DNA from: Euglena gracilis
Taxonomy: Eukaryota > Euglenida > Euglenophyceae > Euglenales
Assembly (NCBI GenBank): GCA_039621445.1
Contig: CP154956.1
Location: 96,414,406-96,478,405, forward strand
Reading direction: 5' to 3'
Length of the DNA: 64,000 nt
Shown here: piece by piece, positions 1-9,905 of the stretch
How positions within the stretch are numbered: position 1 is the stretch's first letter
Layout of the letters: the number at the start of each line of letters is the position of its first letter
The notes under the pieces: generated by a model
The model's database searches: none
Seen by the model: the letters and a program-made list of their open reading frames with translations, nothing else
Told to the model about the DNA's origin: nothing
Program-made: the position numbers and the translations under genes

Positions 1-600
1 GGGTGGGGGGGGTCAACCCCATGGAGGCTGGGCACAGTGGAGGGGGGGGGGGCGAGCGGTCATTTTTTTTGTGGTGGTCAAGTGGTAATTTTTGGGGGGA
101 GGGGGGGTCCGAGAGGGGGGGGGCAAGCGGCCGCGGGGGGTGGGGGGGGGTGGGTCCCGGACCCCCCCCCCAAGCGGCGCGCCTAGCCTCCCATCACCGG
201 CCTTCCCGTTCTGGGTGATCGAGCCCACCAGATCTCTCTTTTTTTTTCTGAAAGGGGATTGCGTGCACTTTATTTCATAAGATTTTGACAGAATGCCAAA
301 GCTTGATGACAACACTCCACCCAGGGGTTGCTCAAGAACATTGACAAGAAGGAGGGCGTGGACAAATATGTAACAAAGTGTGTTGCGCGCCACTCCACGT
401 GGTCTGAATTCTGGCGCAATGACACCAGAATCAAAATCACCCAGAAATGGTTGGATTGTGGCAAAAGAAATGAAAATATTTCACCTCACCTTTTGTGCAT
501 GAGAGAACCGTGACGAGGTCCAACATGGTTGAACATCACTCCACTCACTTCAAAAATCACTGCACTCCACTTCAAAAAGGGGGGGGGCACAGAAACCAAT
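1..600. repeat. G/C-homopolymer low-complexity DNA followed by unassigned sequence
   Basis: The first ~200 bases are runs of G or C broken by short words, open on both strands only because they lack A/T-rich stops. From about 250 to 600 the composition becomes ordinary, but I see no splice-bounded exon or recognisable motif. No gene is supported. Confidence 0.6.
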
Positions 601-958
601 CAACAACGTTACCATGCCCCCCCCATATTGTACCCCCCCTGGGAGCCATTTTCTGGGGGGGAGGTACATTATGGGGGGGGATACAATATGCGTTCTGGAA
701 CACAGTTTTCGTATCAGAGTCCCTGCGCCAGAGACGCAGACTTACCATGCCCCCCCCATATTGTACCCCCCCCCATAATGTACCCCAGCAAGGCAGCCCG
801 AACTGGCGTTCTGGAACACGGCTTCACGCCCGAACCGGCATTCTGAACACAGTTGTTGAAACTGTGTATTGGAGCTCTGGCTTCACGCCCGAACCGGCGT
901 TCTGGACGCTGGTTCGGTGCAGACGTCCAGAACGCCGGTTCGGGCGGGAAGATGGCGT
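601..958. repeat. Dispersed palindromic words (CCGAACCGGCGTT family) and a duplicated C-rich word
   Basis: A C-rich word beginning ACCATGCCCCCCC occurs twice (about 611-640 and 745-775). It is followed by several inverted copies of the word GAACGCCGGTTCGGGC, which form imperfect hairpins (800-950). The same words recur at 1.58-1.70, 2.2-2.3, 7.55-7.70, 7.98-8.08 and 53.65-53.76 kb. Confidence 0.7.
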
Positions 959-1325
959 CCAGGGGTCCAAAAATAAAAAGTGCCAGAAAGCGTTCAAAAT
1001 GGTTAGCAGACACGTGGCAATCACATCTGAGTAGTTTTTGGGGGGTATTTGGTCAGATATTGGGGTTTTTCTTGCAACAATTTCCATTTGGCCAAATTTG
1101 GGGAATTTTTGAAATAGAATACCATGCAGCACGGCTGGAATCCAAGGCCATCTGCTGAAAGCCCTTGAGAAGAGCTTTCGATTGATGGGCAACATGGCTG
1201 GCGAAACATTGCAATTTCGACTTTGCAAACAGGGTTGGAAAATGCGATGGCCGATTTTCAGAGTGCTCTGTAGTGTAGCTGAGTTCTGAGGCTACCAAGC
1301 GAAAGGTCTTGGCGAGAGCTTTCTA
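959..1325 (+). repeat. Dispersed repeat family R1, copy 1
   Basis: About 370 bp running from the 'aaaaataaaaagtgcc' segment to 'gcgaaaggtcttgg'. It is homologous to 6643-6985 continuing at 7229-7250 (same orientation) and to 7740-7990 (inverted). Its right part, near 1290-1310, matches the junction where the 7-kb copy carries an extra 242-bp insertion, so it serves as an empty-site reference. No coding capacity is convincing. Confidence 0.75.
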
Positions 1326-1411
1326 TGCAAAAATCGACCGACACTAACAGATCCAGCAGGGACGCCGGGCGCGAGCGAGCAGGCCGCCCGGCGCCCCTGC
1401 TGAATCTGTTA
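1326..1411. repeat. Decayed copy of the long hairpin seen intact at 10158-10305
   Basis: The segment carries the same words as the 10.2-kb hairpin, and the inner arms (CGCCGGGCG against CGCCCGGCG) still pair around a CGAGCGAGC-type loop. Two arm mismatches and a truncated right arm break the stem. This is a direct comparison within the window. Confidence 0.75.
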
Positions 1412-1499
1412 CAGCCGCCCCCCCTATTTTTTGAAACGGTTCGACAGATTCTTGAAACGTTTTGACAGAGCTTTTAAAAACGTGTTCAGCCCGCCAAAT

Positions 1500-1570
1500 G
1501 CCTGCCCTGAAATTTGTGGTCATGAACACGTTTTCAATGAGGGCATTTGTGGCAATGACACGTTTTCTAT
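1500..1570 (+). repeat. 31-bp motif (CACGTTTTCAATGAGGGCAT type), isolated copies
   Basis: Two adjoining copies of the motif that forms longer runs at 8098-8215 and 9468-9905. The preceding word, around 1482-1515, is also shared with 9690-9740. Confidence 0.7.
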
Positions 1571-1705
1571 ATCGAGAACTGTGTCCCAGACGCCGGTTCG
1601 GGCGGTAGCCCGAACCGGCGTCCCAGGCACAGGTTTCCCGCCCGAACCGGCGTCTGGGACACAGTTTTTGAAACCGTGGCTAGGGGGCTCCGGTTTCATG
1701 CCCGG

Positions 1706-1784
1706 TACGTACGTATGTATGTATGTATGTACGTATGTATGTATGTATGTATGTATGCATGTATGTATGTATGTATGTATGTAT
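1706..1784 (+). repeat. GTAT/ATGT tetranucleotide microsatellite
   Basis: About 79 bp of (GTAT)n with occasional GTAC and GCAT interruptions. It sits inside a CCCGAACCGGCG palindromic word, splitting 'CCCG' from 'AACCGGCG', so the expansion arose within an existing repeat word. Confidence 0.95.
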
Positions 1785-1894
1785 GAACCGGCGGCTAGGG
1801 AATCACGGCCAATTTCGCCCAAAATACCCATGTTTGGGGCAGTTTTGGGCAATTTTGGCCCAAATGGGCGGCCGGTCAAAAATGGCAGATTTCA

Positions 1895-2170
1895 TACTTA
1901 TGAAGGCATGTTACCCATTAATCAAAATCTCTTTTAAAGGGCTTTCGACAGATGGCCACAGGATTCGGCCATAATGCATGCAGCGCTTATTTTCAGCGAT
2001 CGTGTATTCCAAAATTTGACATCCTAATTTGTCAAATCCCACAGCTCAGGTTGCATATTGCATATTAAACGAAAGGTCTCGCCAACACCTTTCACTTGGT
2101 ACCCACAGAACTCAGCCAGATTGCAAAGCGCTCTGAAAATCAGCGATCGCATTTTTCCGCATTTTTCGGA
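1895..2170 (+). repeat. Dispersed repeat family R2, copy 1
   Basis: Homologous to 61735-61985 in the same orientation and to 7229-7430 in inverse orientation. Shared words include 'gatggccacaggattc' and 'agcgatcgtg'. Non-coding as far as can be seen. Confidence 0.75.
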
Positions 2171-2232
2171 CCCCATTTGCATATCTGAAACCGTGTATTG
2201 GGGCTCTGGCTTCACGCCCGAACCGGCGTTCA

Positions 2233-2276
2233 GGACGCCGGTTCGGCGCAGAAATTTCTGCGCCGAACCGGCGTCC
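2233..2276. repeat. 44-bp perfect spacerless palindrome
   Basis: Bases 2233-2254 are exactly the reverse complement of 2255-2276, centred on AAATTT. A related but decayed version lies near 8008-8055. Such a sequence can extrude as a cruciform; whether it does so here is inference. Confidence 0.9.
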
Positions 2277-2339
2277 AGAACGCCGGTTCGGGCGGGAAGT
2301 CGGCGTCCAAGGGAGGCTCCCGGATCTGGCCTGGGGGGG

Positions 2340-2520
2340 GGGGGTTGTGAGTGCCAAACGGTAGACTGGGGGGGGGGGTAGGGGGTAGTCGGCGGACTAG
2401 TCGGGACTACCCAATTGGTCGGCCGACTAATTGGTCGGTAGCTAGTCGGCGGGGGGGGTAGTGGGTAGTCGGCCGACTAGTCGGCCGACTACCCACTCTA
2501 ATGTACTAACGGGTCAAAAC
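2340..2520. repeat. Tandem palindromic AGTCGGCCGACT words
   Basis: Repeated GTAGTCGG, CCGACTAG and AGTCGGCCGACT words separated by G runs. The same vocabulary occurs at 3340-3480, 3900-3960, 52850-52930, 60370-60480 and 60680-60790. Confidence 0.8.
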
Positions 2521-2744
2521 CGCCGACTTTTAAGCCCCCCCCGGGAAAATTTTTTGTCTAAATCACCTCAACGCCGGTCAAAACCCACCCAAATGGCTCC
2601 AGAACCCCCCAATCGGGGGTGAATATGCAAAAAAATTGGGGGGAAATGTCCATTTTGGGCCACTTTTGACAAAAGTACACCTCTCCCCATTGAATTTTCA
2701 ATATAAGTCAAAATTTGCACAAAAAAAGGGTCTTATCCCTCCAA
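2521..2744. other. Spacer without recognisable feature
   Basis: AT/GC-mixed sequence with short homopolymers. I see no exon, structured RNA or repeat boundary here. Confidence 0.4.
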
Positions 2745-4515
2745 GTCTATTGCCAACATAGAAGGGATTTTGTTATTTGAGGGGGGGGTGCGGGGGGGGG
2801 GGGGGGGGGGCCCCCCCGCCCATGCCAAAGTAAGCCACAAAAACGACTTAGCCCCCGAGTATGTTGCCAACACAGAAGGGATTTTGTTATTTGAGGGGGG
2901 GGGGGGTGCGGGGGGGGCGGAGCCCCCCGCCTATGCCAAAGTGAGCCACAAAAACGACTTAGCCCCCGAGTATGTTGCCAACACAGAAGGGATTTTGTTA
3001 TTTGAGTCTCGGATTGGGGTGGAGGGGGTCGTTTTCTGCCTCTCGTGATGCAGATTGCAGATTGCATTTCTAAAGGATTTTAATGTAATCCCTGTTTCAT
3101 CATTGGTTTTTTACCCCTCCGGACCCCCATCAAGGGCCCACCGACCCCCCACTGACCAAAGATTTCCATCTGGGGGTGTTTATTTAGGCGTAAGACACTT
3201 ATTTGGACCCATCCGGACCATTTCCGGGTGATTTGGGCCCGCCACAGACCATTTTTATGACCGCCGACTAGCCACCGACTAGTTTCCATTGGATTTTGTT
3301 CATGGGGGGGGGCTTAAAAGTCGGCGGTCGTTAGTACATTAGAGTGGGTAGTCGGCCGACTAGTTGGCCGACTACCCACTACCCCCCCCCCCCCTGTCTC
3401 GCCGACTAGCTACCGACTAGGCCTAGTCGGTGGACCAATTGGGTAGTCGGCCGACTAGTCGGCCGACTACCCACTACCCCCCCCCCAGTCTACCGCCTTG
3501 CGCCGTAGGGTCGGCCCAATACGACCCTAGGGTCGCTAGGGTCGCTAGGGTCGACCCCCCCCCAGGACGTGGGGTGGGCCGACCCTAGGGTCGTCGGTGC
3601 TAGGGTCGTGGGCCGACCCTAGGGTCGGCCCACCCAACGACCTCGCCCCCCCCCCCCCCACAGAAAAAATTGGGGATTTTTTTTGTTGTTTTTTTGTTTT
3701 GGGGCAAATCCCTTGTGTTGCGCAACTGTTCGAGGGCCCCAAAATAAAAAAAATCCCTTGTGTTTCCGGGTCGTTTTGGGGGGCAAATCCCTTGTGTTGC
3801 TCAACTGTTCGAGGGCCCCAAAGTAACAAAATCCCTTGTGTTTCCGAGTCGTTTTGGGGGGCAAATCCCTTGTGTTGCTCGGTCCTAGGCGGTAGACTGG
3901 GGGGGGGGGTCCTGGGTGGTCGGCGGACTAGTCGGCCGACCACCCACTCTAATGTAGTTACGGGCCAGTCTCGCCGACTTTTTATGAAGAAAATTGTATG
4001 CAAACTAGTCGGTGGCTAGTCGGTGGGCATAAAAATGGTCTGTGGCGGGTCCAAACCACCCGGAAAAGGTCCGGATGGGGCCAAATAAGTGCCTTACACC
4101 AACAGGAACACCCTCAGATGGAAATTTTTGGTCGGTGGGGGGTCGGTGGGCCCTTGATGGGGTCCGGAGGGGTAAAAAACCAATGACGAAACAGGGATTA
4201 CATGAAAATCCTTTAGAAATGCAAGCATTCTGCATCAGGACAGGCTGAAAACTCCCCCACCCCCACCCGAGCCCAGATAACAAAATCCCTTCTATGTTGG
4301 CAACATACTCAGGGGCTAAGTCGTTTTTGTGGCTCACTTTGGCAGGGCGGGGGGGGCTCCGAATCAATAACAAAATCCCTTCTATGTTGGCAACATACTC
4401 CGGGGTTAAGTCGTTTTGTGGCGCACTTTGGCATAGGCGGGCGGGCTCCCCCCCCCCGCCCCCCCCCTCAAATAACAAAATCCCTTCTATGTTGGCAATA
4501 CTGGAGGGCTAAGTC
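2745..4515. repeat. 1.75-kb inverted structure with arms 2745-3500 and 3880-4510
   Basis: The outer arms carry three direct copies of an ~120-bp unit (AACATAGAAGGGATTTTG to AAACGACTTAG) on the left and the reverse complement on the right. The inner arms (about 3000-3370 against 3925-4262) share the segment containing 'catctgggggtg'. The centre (3500-3870) holds CGACCCTAGGGTCG palindromes and two units of the 34/44-bp word array. A third copy of one arm lies at 60690-61110 and a partial one at 52925-53110. The arms are diverged (roughly 90% by eye), so the structure is old rather than an assembly mirror. Confidence 0.8.
3505..3640. repeat. CGACCCTAGGGTCG palindrome cluster 1
   Basis: Several copies of the 14-bp perfect palindrome CGACCCTAGGGTCG and of half-words such as GCTAGGGTC. 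Other clusters are at 6465-6605 and 10372-10512. Confidence 0.85.
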
Positions 4516-4914
4516 CTTTGTGTTTGACTTTTGGCATAGGCGGGGGGCTCCGCCCAAAATACACCCCCAATTTTTTTGCAACACCCCTTGGGGGCTGGAG
4601 CCATTTGGGTGGGTTTTGACTGGTTTTTGGGGTGATTTGCAAATTTGCTTAATGGCGATTCTACGAGTGGGTCCATTTTGCCAAAGTGCCGAAGGCCTAT
4701 CCCCAATTTGGGGTATCGGATTTTGGTTTGGAGTTTTGTGTTTTTTTGACGGTTTTGGGGTTTGTGGGGGCAAGTTTTCTCTTGATAACTTTTTCCTCTT
4801 GTGCTCTCCCGTTTCCCCTGTCCCCCCCCCCCCCCTTTAGTCGCTGTCCCGACCTTGTGCCCGCCCTTTTCCGACCCCCCCCCCAGGACCCCCCCCCAGT
4901 CTACCGTTTGCCAC
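4516..4914. other. Unassigned spacer
   Basis: T/G-rich then C-rich sequence leading into the word array. I do not recognise any coding or structural element. Confidence 0.4.
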
Positions 4915-6300
4915 TGTGTTGCTCAACTGTTCGAGGGCCCCAAAATAACAAAATCCCTTGTGTTTCCGGGTTGTTTTGGGGTGCAAATCCCTTGTGTTGC
5001 TCAACTGTTCGAGGGCCCCAAAATAACTAAATCCCTTGCTTTTCCGAGTCGTTTTGGGGGGCAAATCCCTTGTGTTTCCGAGTCGTTTTGGGGGGCAAGT
5101 CCCTTGTGTTGTTCAACTGTTCGAGGGCCCCAAAATAACAAAATCCCTTGTGTTTCCGAGTCGTTTTGGGGGGCAAATCCCTTATGTTTCCGGGTCGTTT
5201 GGGGGGCAAGTCCCTTGTGTTGCTCAACTGTTCGAGGGCCCCAAAATAACAAAATCCCTTGTGTTTCCGAGTCGTTTTGGGGGGCAAATCCCTTGTGTTG
5301 CGCAACTGTTCGAGGGCCCTAAAATAAAAAAAATCCCTTGTGTTTCCGGGTTGTTTTGGGGGGCAAATCCCTGGTGTTGTTCAACTGTTCGAGGGCCCCA
5401 AAATAACAAAATCCCTTGTGTTTCCGAGTCGTTTTGGGGGGCAAATCCCTTATGTTTCCGGGTCGTTTTGGGGGGCAAATCCCTTGTGCTGCGCAACTGT
5501 TCGAAGGCCCCAAAATAAAAAAATCCATTGTGTTTCCGAGTCGTTTTGGGGGGCAAATCCCTTGTGTTGCTCAATTGTTCGAGGGCCCCAAAATAAAACA
5601 ATCCATTGTGTTTCCGAGTCGTTTTGGGGGGCAAATCCCTTGTGTTGCTGAACTGTTCGAGGCCCCCAAAATAATAAAATCCCTTGTGTTTCCGAGTCGT
5701 TTTGGGGGGCAAATCCCTTGTGTTGCTCAACTGTTCGAGGGCCCCAAAATAACAAAATCCCTTGTGTTTCCGGGTTGTTTTGGGGTGCAAATCCCTTGTG
5801 TTGCTCAACTGTTCGAGGGCCCCAAAATAACAAAATCCCTTGTGTTTCCGAGTCGTTTTGGGGGGCAAATCCCTTGTGTTTCCGGGTTGTTTTGGGGGGC
5901 AAATCCCTTGTGTTGTTCAACTGTTCGAGGGCCCCAAAATAACAAAATCCCTTGTGTTTCCGAGTCGTTTTGGGGGGCAAATCCCTTATGTTTCCGGGTC
6001 GTTTTGGGGGGCAAATCCCTTGTGTTGCGCAACTGTTCGAGGGCCCCAAAATAAAACAATCCATTGTGTTTCCGAGTCGTTTTGGGGGGCAAATCCCTTG
6101 TGTTGCTCAACTGTTCGAGGCCCCCAAAATAATAAAATCCCTTGTGTTTCCGGGTTGTTTTGGGGGGCAAATCCCTTGTGTTTCCGCGTTGCTTTGGGGG
6201 GCAAATTCCTTGTGTTTCCAAGTCGTTTTGGGAGGCAAATCCCTTGTGATTCCGAGTCGTTTTGGGGCAAATCCCTTGTGTTGTTCGACTGTTCGAGGAC
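4915..6300 (+). repeat. 34/44-bp word array, left arm
   Basis: A tandem array built of two words. One contains TTTCCGAGTCGTTTTGGGG (about 34 bp) and the other contains ACTGTTCGAGGGCCCCAAAA (about 44 bp); both start with the CAAATCCCTTGTGT core. The words alternate as A-B or A-A-B, which keeps many frames open in both directions; these frames are a by-product of low word diversity, not coding evidence. The locus-specific spelling (CCGAG, ACTGTTCG) differs systematically from the inverse array at 12.5-15.8 kb (CCAAG, ACCGATCG). Confidence 0.95.
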
Positions 6301-6636
6301 CCCAAAAGCACAAAAAACCTCATGTCACCAAGCATTTTTGGGGTGTATTTTAGCATAAGTAATCAATATTAGTATTTCCTCCTTTTGTTTTCTTTGTATT
6401 TGAAGGCCTAAAACATCAAAAAAAAATTCGAATTTTTTTTGATAGGGGGGTCGAGGTCGTGGGGTGGGCCGACCCTAGGGTCGACCCTGGGGTCGGCCCA
6501 CGACCCTAGCATGGGCGACCCTAGGGTCGGCCCACGACCCTAGAGCGACTTTAGCGACCCTAGCGACCCTAGGGTCGTATTGGGCCGACCCTAGGGTCGG
6601 CCCACTTCCCCCCCCCCCAGGCCAGATCTACCCCCC
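6262..6636 (+). repeat. ~0.4-kb inverted repeat, left copy (partner 10316-10712)
   Basis: Includes a word-array remnant, the segment around 'tatttgaaggccta', a CGACCCTAGGGTCG palindrome cluster, and the word AGGCCAGATCTACC at the inner edge. The reverse complement is at 10316-10712. The two arms enclose about 3.7 kb. Confidence 0.85.
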
Positions 6637-6642
6637 TCCAAG

Positions 6643-6986
6643 GGACCCAAAACAAAAAGTGCCAAAAAGTGTCCAACAGGGCTTGCAGGCATATGGCAAT
6701 CATATCAATCATATCTGAGCCGTTTTTGAGGGATATTTGGCCAAAAATTAGGGTATTTTGTGCAATAATTTCCATTTGGCCAAATTTGGCGATTTTGTGA
6801 AATAGAGTACCATACAGCACGGCTGAAATCTAAGGCCATCTGCTGAAAGCCTTTGAGAAGGGTTATCGATCAAGGGGCAACATGGCAGGTGAACAGTGGA
6901 TTTTGGAATTTGCGAAAAGGGTCGGAACATGCGATCGGCAATTTTCTGTGCGCTATGCAGTGTAGCTGAGTTCTGAGGGTACCAAG
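6643..6986 (+). repeat. Dispersed repeat family R1, copy 2
   Basis: Homologous to 959-1325. The homology is interrupted after 6986 by a 242-bp insertion and resumes at 7229. Confidence 0.8.
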
Positions 6987-7228
6987 GAGGTTCGGCACGT
7001 CTGACGAGGACGGCCACCAGGGGGGGGGGGGTCCCCATTTTGCCGTGCCGAGGGGGTCAGTCCCCCAGTGGGGGGGGGGTCCACCGCGGCTGACAGCCGG
7101 ATTTCCCAAAGGTATGGTTTGGCATACCGTGCCGGGGGGGGGGGGTTGGCTGACCAGAAGGGGGGGGTCCCCATTTTGCCGTGCCGAGGGGGTCCGACCA
7201 CCAGGGGGGGGGGGGGCTGCCAAACTTC
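6987..7228. mobile_element. 242-bp short TIR element inserted in R1, TSD CCAAG
   Basis: Three related uninterrupted loci exist in the window (about 1290-1300, about 2080-2115 inverted, and about 61905-61930 inverted). Here the homology breaks between 'ggtaccaag' and 'aagcgaaagg', and CCAAG is present on both sides (6982-6986 and 7229-7233). The ends GAGGTTCGGCAC and (reverse complement) GAAGTTTGGCAG match at 9 of 12 bases. The interior carries two direct copies of a G-rich word containing CCATTTTGCCGTGCCGAGGG (7028-7050 and 7170-7194). It has no coding capacity, so it is a non-autonomous element of unknown superfamily. Confidence 0.7.
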
Positions 7229-7535
7229 CCAAGCGAAAGGTCTTGGGGAGAACTTTCGATTGATATGCTGTATGGCAGCTGAGGTGTGGGATTTCACAAA
7301 ACAGGATGTCAAATTCTGGAATACACGATCGCTGAAAATAAGCGCTGTGTGCATAATGGCTGAATCCTGTGGCCATCTGTCAAAAGCCCTTGAGAAAAGC
7401 TTTCGATTGATGGGTAACATGACATCAGACGTGTGAAAATTTCAAGCGGCCGATCGACATGGCCATGAGCCAAAGGAGCCCAAAAATGCTCAAAAATGTT
7501 CAGAAACTGGGTATTTAGGACGAAATTGGCCGTGA
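7229..7535 (-). repeat. R2 family copy, inverted relative to 61640-61930
   Basis: Shares an extended segment with 61620-61935 in reverse complement, including the words around 'gatcggccgat' and 'ggccatgagcc'. It is bounded on the right by the CCGAACCGGCG palindromic words. Confidence 0.8.
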
Positions 7536-7539
7536 TTCC

Positions 7540-7720
7540 TTGAACGCCGGTTCGGGCGTGAAGCCAGAGCCCCTAATCCACGGTTTCAACAACTGTGTCC
7601 AGAACGCCAGTTCGGGCGTGAAGCCGTGTTCCAGAACGCCGGTTCGGGCTGCAGCCCGAACCGGCGTTCTGGAACACGGCTTCACGCCCGAACCGGCGTT
7701 CTGGACACAGTTTTCGTATC
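7540..7720. repeat. Clustered GAACGCCGGTTCGGGC hairpins
   Basis: Four alternating inverted copies; the pair around 7640-7665 forms a near-perfect stem with a short GCAGC-type apex. Non-coding. Confidence 0.8.
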
Positions 7721-7739
7721 AGAAATTCCACTTTTCAGC

Positions 7740-7990
7740 TGCCATGTTGCCCATCGATCGAAAGCTCTTCTCAAGGGTTTTCAGCAGATGGCCTTAAATT
7801 TCTGCCATGCTGCGTGGTATTCTATTTCAGAAACTCTCCAAAATTGGCCAAAAGGAAATTGTTGCTCAAAAAACCCCAATTTTTGGCCCAAGACCACCCA
7901 AAAACTGCTAAAATATGAATGCCACCTATCTACAAACCCTTTTGGACACTTTTTGGCACCTTTTATTTTGGGTCCCCCAGACGCCGTTTT
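7740..7990 (-). repeat. R1 family copy 3 (inverted)
   Basis: Reverse complement of the left part of the 959-1190 copy, with 'ccatttggccaaatt' represented by its complement. No gene is seen. Confidence 0.75.
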
Positions 7991-8097
7991 CACGCCCGAA
8001 CCGGCGTCTAGGACGCCGGTTCGGCGCAGAAATTTCCCGCCCGAACTGGCGTCCCAGACGCCGGTTCGGGCATGAAACCGGAGCCCCCAGACACGGT

Positions 8098-8304
8098 TTC
8101 AGTGAAGGCATCTGTGTTCAGGCACGTTTTCAATGAGGGCATTTGTGGCAATGACACGTTTTCAGTGAAGGCATCTGTGTTCAGGCACGTTTTCAGTGAG
8201 GGCATCTGTGGCAACCCCCAGCAAGAAACGAAAATCGCTATCATGAAAAATCGGTGTGCGGTTGAGAGGCCGGGTGGCCCTCAACGGGTGAGGCGGGTCG
8301 GGGG
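8098..8304 (+). repeat. 31-bp motif run plus direct duplication D, copy 1 (left part)
   Basis: Runs of the CACGTTTTCAGTGAAGGCAT motif are followed by a unique-looking segment (8225-8304) that recurs at 9905-9986. Copy 1 is split by the element at 8305 and continues at 8780-8850. Copy 2 at 9905-10050 is uninterrupted. Confidence 0.85.
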
Positions 8305-8779
8305 CATACATCTCTCTAAGGTTTTGCGAACCCCCCCGGGGGGGGGGGGGGGCGGCTGCAGCCAGCCCCGATTTGGGCCCAGCCCAGCCGCAGCAGCACC
8401 CCCCCCGGGGGGGGGGGTGCTGCTAGCCCTGCTAGCCAGCCCCTTTTTTTGGGGGTCCAGCCCAAATTTTTTCGGCGCAAAGTCCAAATTTTTTGGAAAA
8501 TTGTGTTCAAAAGTGGCCAAAAATGGGGTTTGGGGGGCGTTTGGGGCATTTTTTGGGGGTTTCAGATGCATCATTTTTCAAAACTGTGTCTTGCAGGTCA
8601 TTTTTGGGCATTTTTCCGATTTCAGTCCAGCTCGCCCCGGTTCGGGTCCAGTCGGGGTCCAGCCCCCCCCCCCCCCCCCCGGGGGGGGGGGGCGGGCTAG
8701 CCAGCCCAAGTTTCTAGCCAGCCCAAATTTCTAGCCCTAGCCCAGCAACCCCCCCCCGGGGTCCTTAAAGAGATGTATG
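8305..8779. mobile_element. 475-bp TIR element with empty-site control, TSD 7-8 bp
   Basis: The terminal inverted repeats CATACATCTCTCTAAGG (8305-8321) and CCTTAAAGAGATGTATG (8763-8779) match at 16 of 17 bases. TCGGGGG is duplicated at 8298-8304 and 8780-8786. The intact paralogue at 9980-9990 has it once and runs straight into CACTCTAC. Counting the terminal G gives an 8-bp duplication, the size typical of the hAT superfamily; that assignment is inference. The interior is GC-rich with several C-run/G-run foldbacks and no coding frame. Confidence 0.85.
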
Positions 8780-8946
8780 TCGGGGGCACTCTACAACACG
8801 AAGAAGACGACAACAAGAAGGCTAGGTTGCCTTGGCACAACGACAGGGAAGGGGCGAAAATCACGGCACACGACAGGCTTTACACAAAAAAGAACGCGAA
8901 AACATCTCGTTGAAGTGGGGGAATTGGCGCTCTGAGGAAGGCAACA

Positions 8947-9415
8947 CTACTCCCTCGGTGTTGTTTTGCGGAATGCCCGAGCGACGGCATTCACGTATGT
9001 CTGAAAAGAGGTTGCCGAACGATTCCCTGAAACGAACAAAGTTCCCGACTGCTGCTCACGTTGAGCCACACATTGTTCGATGACGCTCGCCTCATCGAAC
9101 AACAGGCTGGGTTCCAGCTCCCATCCCGTCCAGGCAACAAAGAGAGCATCCAGCTCAGGATAAGAGGCTTGCCGATGTTGACACAGTTTGGCGAACTCAA
9201 AACAGTTGGCAACAGCAGCAAGCTCTGCACCCACGGAGCCGGACTTTTTCTTTGTGTTACCCTGTGCCAGCAAGGTGCCATGAAGGGGGTCAACCTTCGG
9301 CTTCTTGGCATCTTGCTGGTATACCGCGAGAGCAGCCAGGAACAGTTCCGTCCTAGGGGGTGGTGGCAAAAGACCATTCACAAAGTTTGCCGTGCGTTTG
9401 GCCATATTGGCAGGG
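8947..9415 (-). CDS. Gene-like exon of unknown function, ~152 residues from an internal Met
   Basis: Reading leftward, a pyrimidine tract ending in TTTTTCCCGCAG (acceptor, exon start 9415) is followed within ten bases by an ATG at 9405 and an open frame to TAG at 8947. The protein begins MAKRTANFVNGLLPPPPR. It has a proline-rich stretch, a basic patch (KKPK, later KKKSG), a helix-compatible acidic C-terminal half, and ends SFQTYVNAVARAFRKTTPRE. It has balanced composition, unlike the surrounding repeat frames. It sits between the two copies of duplication D and inside the inverted-repeat-bounded block 6262-10712, so it could be cargo or the protein of that block. I do not recognise the family; a helical core-binding segment of a tyrosine recombinase is a weak thought only. 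A longer start at 9459 would read through the acceptor tract and is less likely. Confidence 0.4.
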
Positions 9416-9459
9416 CTGCGGGAAAAAGGAAAAAACGAAGAAGAGAGGGGGGGTGACAC

Positions 9460-9905
9460 GTTTTCAGTGAGAGCATTTGTGGCAATGACACGTTTTCAGT
9501 GAAGGCATCTGTGTTCAGGCACGTTTTCAGTGAGGGCATTTGTGGCAATCACACGTTTTCAATGAAAGCATCTGTGTTCAGGCACGTTTTCAATGAGGGC
9601 GCCGTTTTTTGTTCAGGGGGCCCCCTTCGGGGGCCCCCTGGCTGAACACGTTTTCAGGCTGAAATCTGGGCTCAGCCACAATTTGTGTATAAAAACGTGT
9701 TCAGCCCGCCAAATGCCTGCCCTGAAATTTGTGGTCGTGAACACGTTTTCAATGAGGGCATTTGTGGCAATGACACGTTTTCCATTAAGGCATCTGTGTT
9801 CAGGCACGTTTTCCATTAAGGCATCTGTGGCAATGACACGTTTTCCATTAAGGCATCTGTGTTCAGGCACGTTTTCCATTAGGGCATGTGTGGCAACCCC
9901 GAGTA
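9460..9905 (+). repeat. 31-bp motif arrays (CACGTTTTCAGTGA / CACGTTTTCCATTA variants)
   Basis: About ten copies in two runs (9460-9600 and 9740-9895), spelled 'CAGTGA' or 'CAATGA' in the first run and mostly 'CCATTA' in the second. Between them lie a 12-bp GGGGGCCCCC-type hairpin with a CCTTCGG apex (9614-9640) and a segment shared with 1482-1515. Confidence 0.85.

Noticed and set aside
4915-6300. CRISPR array
   Set aside because: The units have no unique spacers between constant repeats; both alternating words are themselves repeated. Splice signals and TEs show a eukaryotic context, and no cas genes are present.
8947-9415. Firm assignment of the 152-residue frame as a tyrosine recombinase
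   Set aside because: Only a vague helical resemblance in the C-terminal segment. The catalytic R..HxxR..Y residues are not present in this exon.
9460-9905. CRISPR-like 31-bp repeats
   Set aside because: Contiguous degenerate motifs without spacers, also scattered at 1.5 and 8.1 kb. They are a simple minisatellite.
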